From the NCBI RefSeq assembly GCF_009372255.1, contig NZ_LXGN01000034.1:179401-243400 (forward strand): DNA of 64,000 bases, read 5' to 3'. Positions 62,112-64,000 of this stretch are shown piece after piece. Positions within the stretch are counted from its first letter, which is position 1; every line of letters starts with the position of its first letter. Made by a program: the position numbers and the translations under genes. Below the pieces are notes generated by a model that searched no databases, was not told the origin of the DNA, and saw only the letters and a list, made by a program, of their open reading frames with translations. The stretch is from Acinetobacter guerrae (GTDB taxonomy: Bacteria > Pseudomonadota > Gammaproteobacteria > Pseudomonadales > Moraxellaceae).

Positions 62112-62960
62112 ATGACTCAATCTTCTTCAACTTCTCGCTCACCGAACAAAAAACTGATTATCTTTGGGGCAATTTTTGTCATTCTTATTGTTGGTTTATT
62201 GATCTGGAATAAACAGCGCCACACTCAGAATGAACAACTGGTCATTGGCATTAGCCCACCCTTTGCTCACCCACTGCAAGCTGCAGCAAAAGAAGCAGAG
62301 AAACAAGGTATTCATGTCAAACTGGTCGAATTTTCCGATTGGAACACGCCCAATATCACTTTAAATAATGGTGATATCGATGCTAACTTTTTTCAGCACC
62401 AACCGTTTTTAAGCAATGTCATTAAAGAAACAGGTTATAAATTGAAAGCTTTTGGTGTGGGTGCTGCGTCTCATGTCGGACTATATTCCAAGAAATATAA
62501 AAGTCTGGATGAATTACCGCAAAATGCAAGAGTGGTCATTCCAAATGATCCTGTTAATCAGGGACGTGCTTTACTCCTCTTACAACAAGCCAAGCTGATC
62601 GAACTCAAAGATCCAAATAACTATTTATCTAAACTGAGTGACATCTCAAATAATCCAAAACATCTACAATTTGTTGAAGTTGAAGGGCCACAAACAGCAC
62701 GCGCGATTGATGATGTCGATCTGGCTTTTGGTTATCCAAACTATTTACGTCTGGCAAAAACGGTTGATCCTGAAAGTGCTTTAGTGCTGGATGATACGAC
62801 CAATAAACGCTATGCCATTTTGTTTGTAGTGCGTGATGATTATCAGGATAAAGGCGACAAATTGAAAAAGTTTGTAGAGATTTATCAAAATTCACCTGAA
62901 GTCAAAGCAGCGTTGAATCAAGATATAGGTGCAAAACTCTGGTTTCCAGGCTGGGTATAA
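62112..62960 (+). CDS. MetQ/NlpA-family substrate-binding protein, membrane-anchored
   Basis: 282 residues from the ATG at 62112, with GGAG 6 nt upstream. The N-terminal KKLIIFGAIFVILIVGLLIW is a single membrane helix with no lipobox, where E. coli MetQ is a lipoprotein. The binding domain follows the MetQ pattern: LVIGISPPFAHPLQAAAKEAE, ITLNNGDIDANFFQHQPFL and VVIPNDPVNQGRALLLLQQA. It probably binds methionine or a related sulfur compound and feeds the MetN-like ATPase next in line. Confidence 0.92.
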   Translation: MTQSSSTSRSPNKKLIIFGAIFVILIVGLLIWNKQRHTQNEQLVIGISPPFAHPLQAAAKEAEKQGIHVKLVEFSDWNTPNITLNNGDIDANFFQHQPFLSNVIKETGYKLKAFGVGAASHVGLYSKKYKSLDELPQNARVVIPNDPVNQGRALLLLQQAKLIELKDPNNYLSKLSDISNNPKHLQFVEVEGPQTARAIDDVDLAFGYPNYLRLAKTVDPESALVLDDTTNKRYAILFVVRDDYQDKGDKLKKFVEIYQNSPEVKAALNQDIGAKLWFPGWV

Positions 62961-62971
62961 GGAGCAAGATC

Positions 62972-64000
62972 ATGGTTAGTTTTGGTTCACAGGTTGATTT
63001 TGCGATACCACATATCCAGATTCAGGCATTAAATAAAATTTACAGTAGTCATGGAGAAGAAGTTCATGCACTCAAGGATATTCATCTTGATATCCCACAA
63101 GGCAAAATTTTAGGCATTATCGGTAAAAGTGGTGCAGGCAAATCTTCGTTATTACGTACATTAAATGGACTTGAGCAACCCAGTTCAGGTTCAATCAAGA
63201 TTGATCAAGATGAATTGACTACGCTCGATCACACACATTTGATCCAGTTACGTCAACGCATTGGTATGATTTTTCAACATTTTAACTTAATGTCGGCCAA
63301 AACAGTCTGGGAAAATGTCGCCTTGCCGCTTAAAGTTTCAGGCTATGCCAAAACTGACATTCAGGCACGTGTCGATGAGGTTTTATCTTTGGTGGGTTTA
63401 AGCCATAAAGCTGAACAATACCCTTCCCAGCTTTCTGGTGGACAAAAGCAGCGCGTTGGTATTGCCCGTGCCCTAGTGCATCATCCAGAAATTTTACTTT
63501 GTGATGAAGCCACTTCGGCTTTGGACCCTGAAAGCACGTCCGTCATTTCGTCTTTACTGAAAAAAATCAATAAAGAACTAGGTATTACCATTGTGCTGAT
63601 TACCCATGAAATGCAGGTGATTCGTGAAATTTGCGATCAAGTCGTGGTGATTGAACATGGTGAAATTGTTGAAGCAGGACAAGTCTGGTCAGTATTTTCT
63701 AATCCCAAGCAACCCATTACACAGGAACTCTTAAATCTCGAGCAATTAGATTTACCTTTTGAGTTGTATCAACAGCAGCAAATCGATTCAACTCATACCA
63801 TCATCAAACTGAAATACCAACGTGAAATCAAGCATACGCCCGATTTAAATCAGATTCTAAACGTGTTTGATACGCCAGTGTATTTGTACCAAAGTCATGT
63901 AGATACCATTCAACAGCATTTGATTGGATCTTTAATTGTCGGTGTACCGCAACTCAATCTTGATCTGGAACGGATAAAACAGCAACTTACAACACTGATT
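62972..64000 (+). CDS. MetN-like ABC transporter ATP-binding protein, 3' end outside window
   Basis: 343 codons are visible and the frame is open at the right edge. Walker A is GKSGAGKSSLLRT (about residue 51), signature LSGGQKQRVGIARALV and Walker B ILLCDEATSALDPEST, followed by LITHEMQVIREICDQVVVIE. This matches E. coli MetN closely. The C-terminal part, from about residue 275 (IKLKYQREIKHTPDL..), is the start of the NIL regulatory domain that senses methionine. It begins 11 nt after the MetQ-like gene. A MetI-type permease should follow outside the window. Confidence 0.93.
   Translation, partial: MVSFGSQVDFAIPHIQIQALNKIYSSHGEEVHALKDIHLDIPQGKILGIIGKSGAGKSSLLRTLNGLEQPSSGSIKIDQDELTTLDHTHLIQLRQRIGMIFQHFNLMSAKTVWENVALPLKVSGYAKTDIQARVDEVLSLVGLSHKAEQYPSQLSGGQKQRVGIARALVHHPEILLCDEATSALDPESTSVISSLLKKINKELGITIVLITHEMQVIREICDQVVVIEHGEIVEAGQVWSVFSNPKQPITQELLNLEQLDLPFELYQQQQIDSTHTIIKLKYQREIKHTPDLNQILNVFDTPVYLYQSHVDTIQQHLIGSLIVGVPQLNLDLERIKQQLTTLI

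Overview
The window looks like chromosomal DNA of an Acinetobacter (Moraxellaceae, Gammaproteobacteria). Evidence: AT-rich DNA, an Hfq with a very long glycine-rich tail, and the gene blocks tsaE-mutL-miaA-hfq, cmk-rpsA-ihfB-lapA-pyrF, exbB-exbD-msbA-lpxK-kdsB, rsmG-parA-parB, amgK-murU divergent from lptD-surA, and gspHIJK beside a TetR gene. The species cannot be fixed by reading alone. No rRNA, tRNA, CRISPR array or complete insertion sequence was seen.

Layout. (1) 1-3900: one end of a prophage. It holds an early/recombination module (Sak4-like ATPase, SSB-like protein, DEDDh exonuclease with a DUF3820-like tail, several small proteins, a MerR/AlpA-type HTH protein). It stops against a host SRAP/YedK-type gene that lacks its C-terminal part, so this gene is the probable insertion site. 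(2) 4.4-12.5 kb: glcB, zapE, then an AraC-type regulator divergent from a Baeyer-Villiger-type monooxygenase and a LysO-family transporter. (3) 11.9-19.5 kb: core genes pyrF, lapA, ihfB, rpsA, cmk, tadA, a crotonase-family hydrolase, ung and a QueD-like gene. (4) 19.6-23.4 kb: type II secretion minor pseudopilins gspK, gspJ, gspI and gspH plus a TetR regulator. In gspH, gspI and gspJ the leader before the prepilin-peptidase site is swollen to 62-80 residues by a family of about 60-bp palindrome-bearing repeats kept in frame. This is the most unusual feature of the window. (5) 23.4-34.3 kb: tatD, a PilZ gene, holB, the lipid A/KDO block kdsB-lpxK-msbA with exbD-exbB, parB-parA-rsmG, and the peptidoglycan-recycling pair murU-amgK. 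(6) 34.4-42.3 kb: lptD-surA (outer-membrane biogenesis) and hfq-miaA-mutL-tsaE. (7) 42.4-53.5 kb: two pseudouridine synthases, an orphan RelB/DinJ-like protein, a GNAT gene, an AT-rich accessory patch with two paralogous Tat-exported proteins and a decayed SurE-like gene, then DUF441, a GGDEF protein, metR, a lipoprotein, an MFS pump and a K+ channel. (8) 53.7-64 kb: a DASS carboxylate carrier, an aldehyde dehydrogenase, a GST, and a sulfur-scavenging operon of two SfnB-like flavoproteins, a DszA/NtaA-like monooxygenase and a MetQ-MetN transporter that runs off the window.

How genes work together. Several cell-envelope systems are neighbours: LPS synthesis and flipping (kdsB, lpxK, msbA), LPS insertion (lptD with its chaperone surA), wall recycling (amgK, murU) and protein secretion (gspHIJK). 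The last operon appears to couple uptake of a methionine-like or organosulfur compound to oxidative release of sulfur. A perfect MetR box lies just upstream of metR, which suggests autoregulation of methionine control about 8 kb away.
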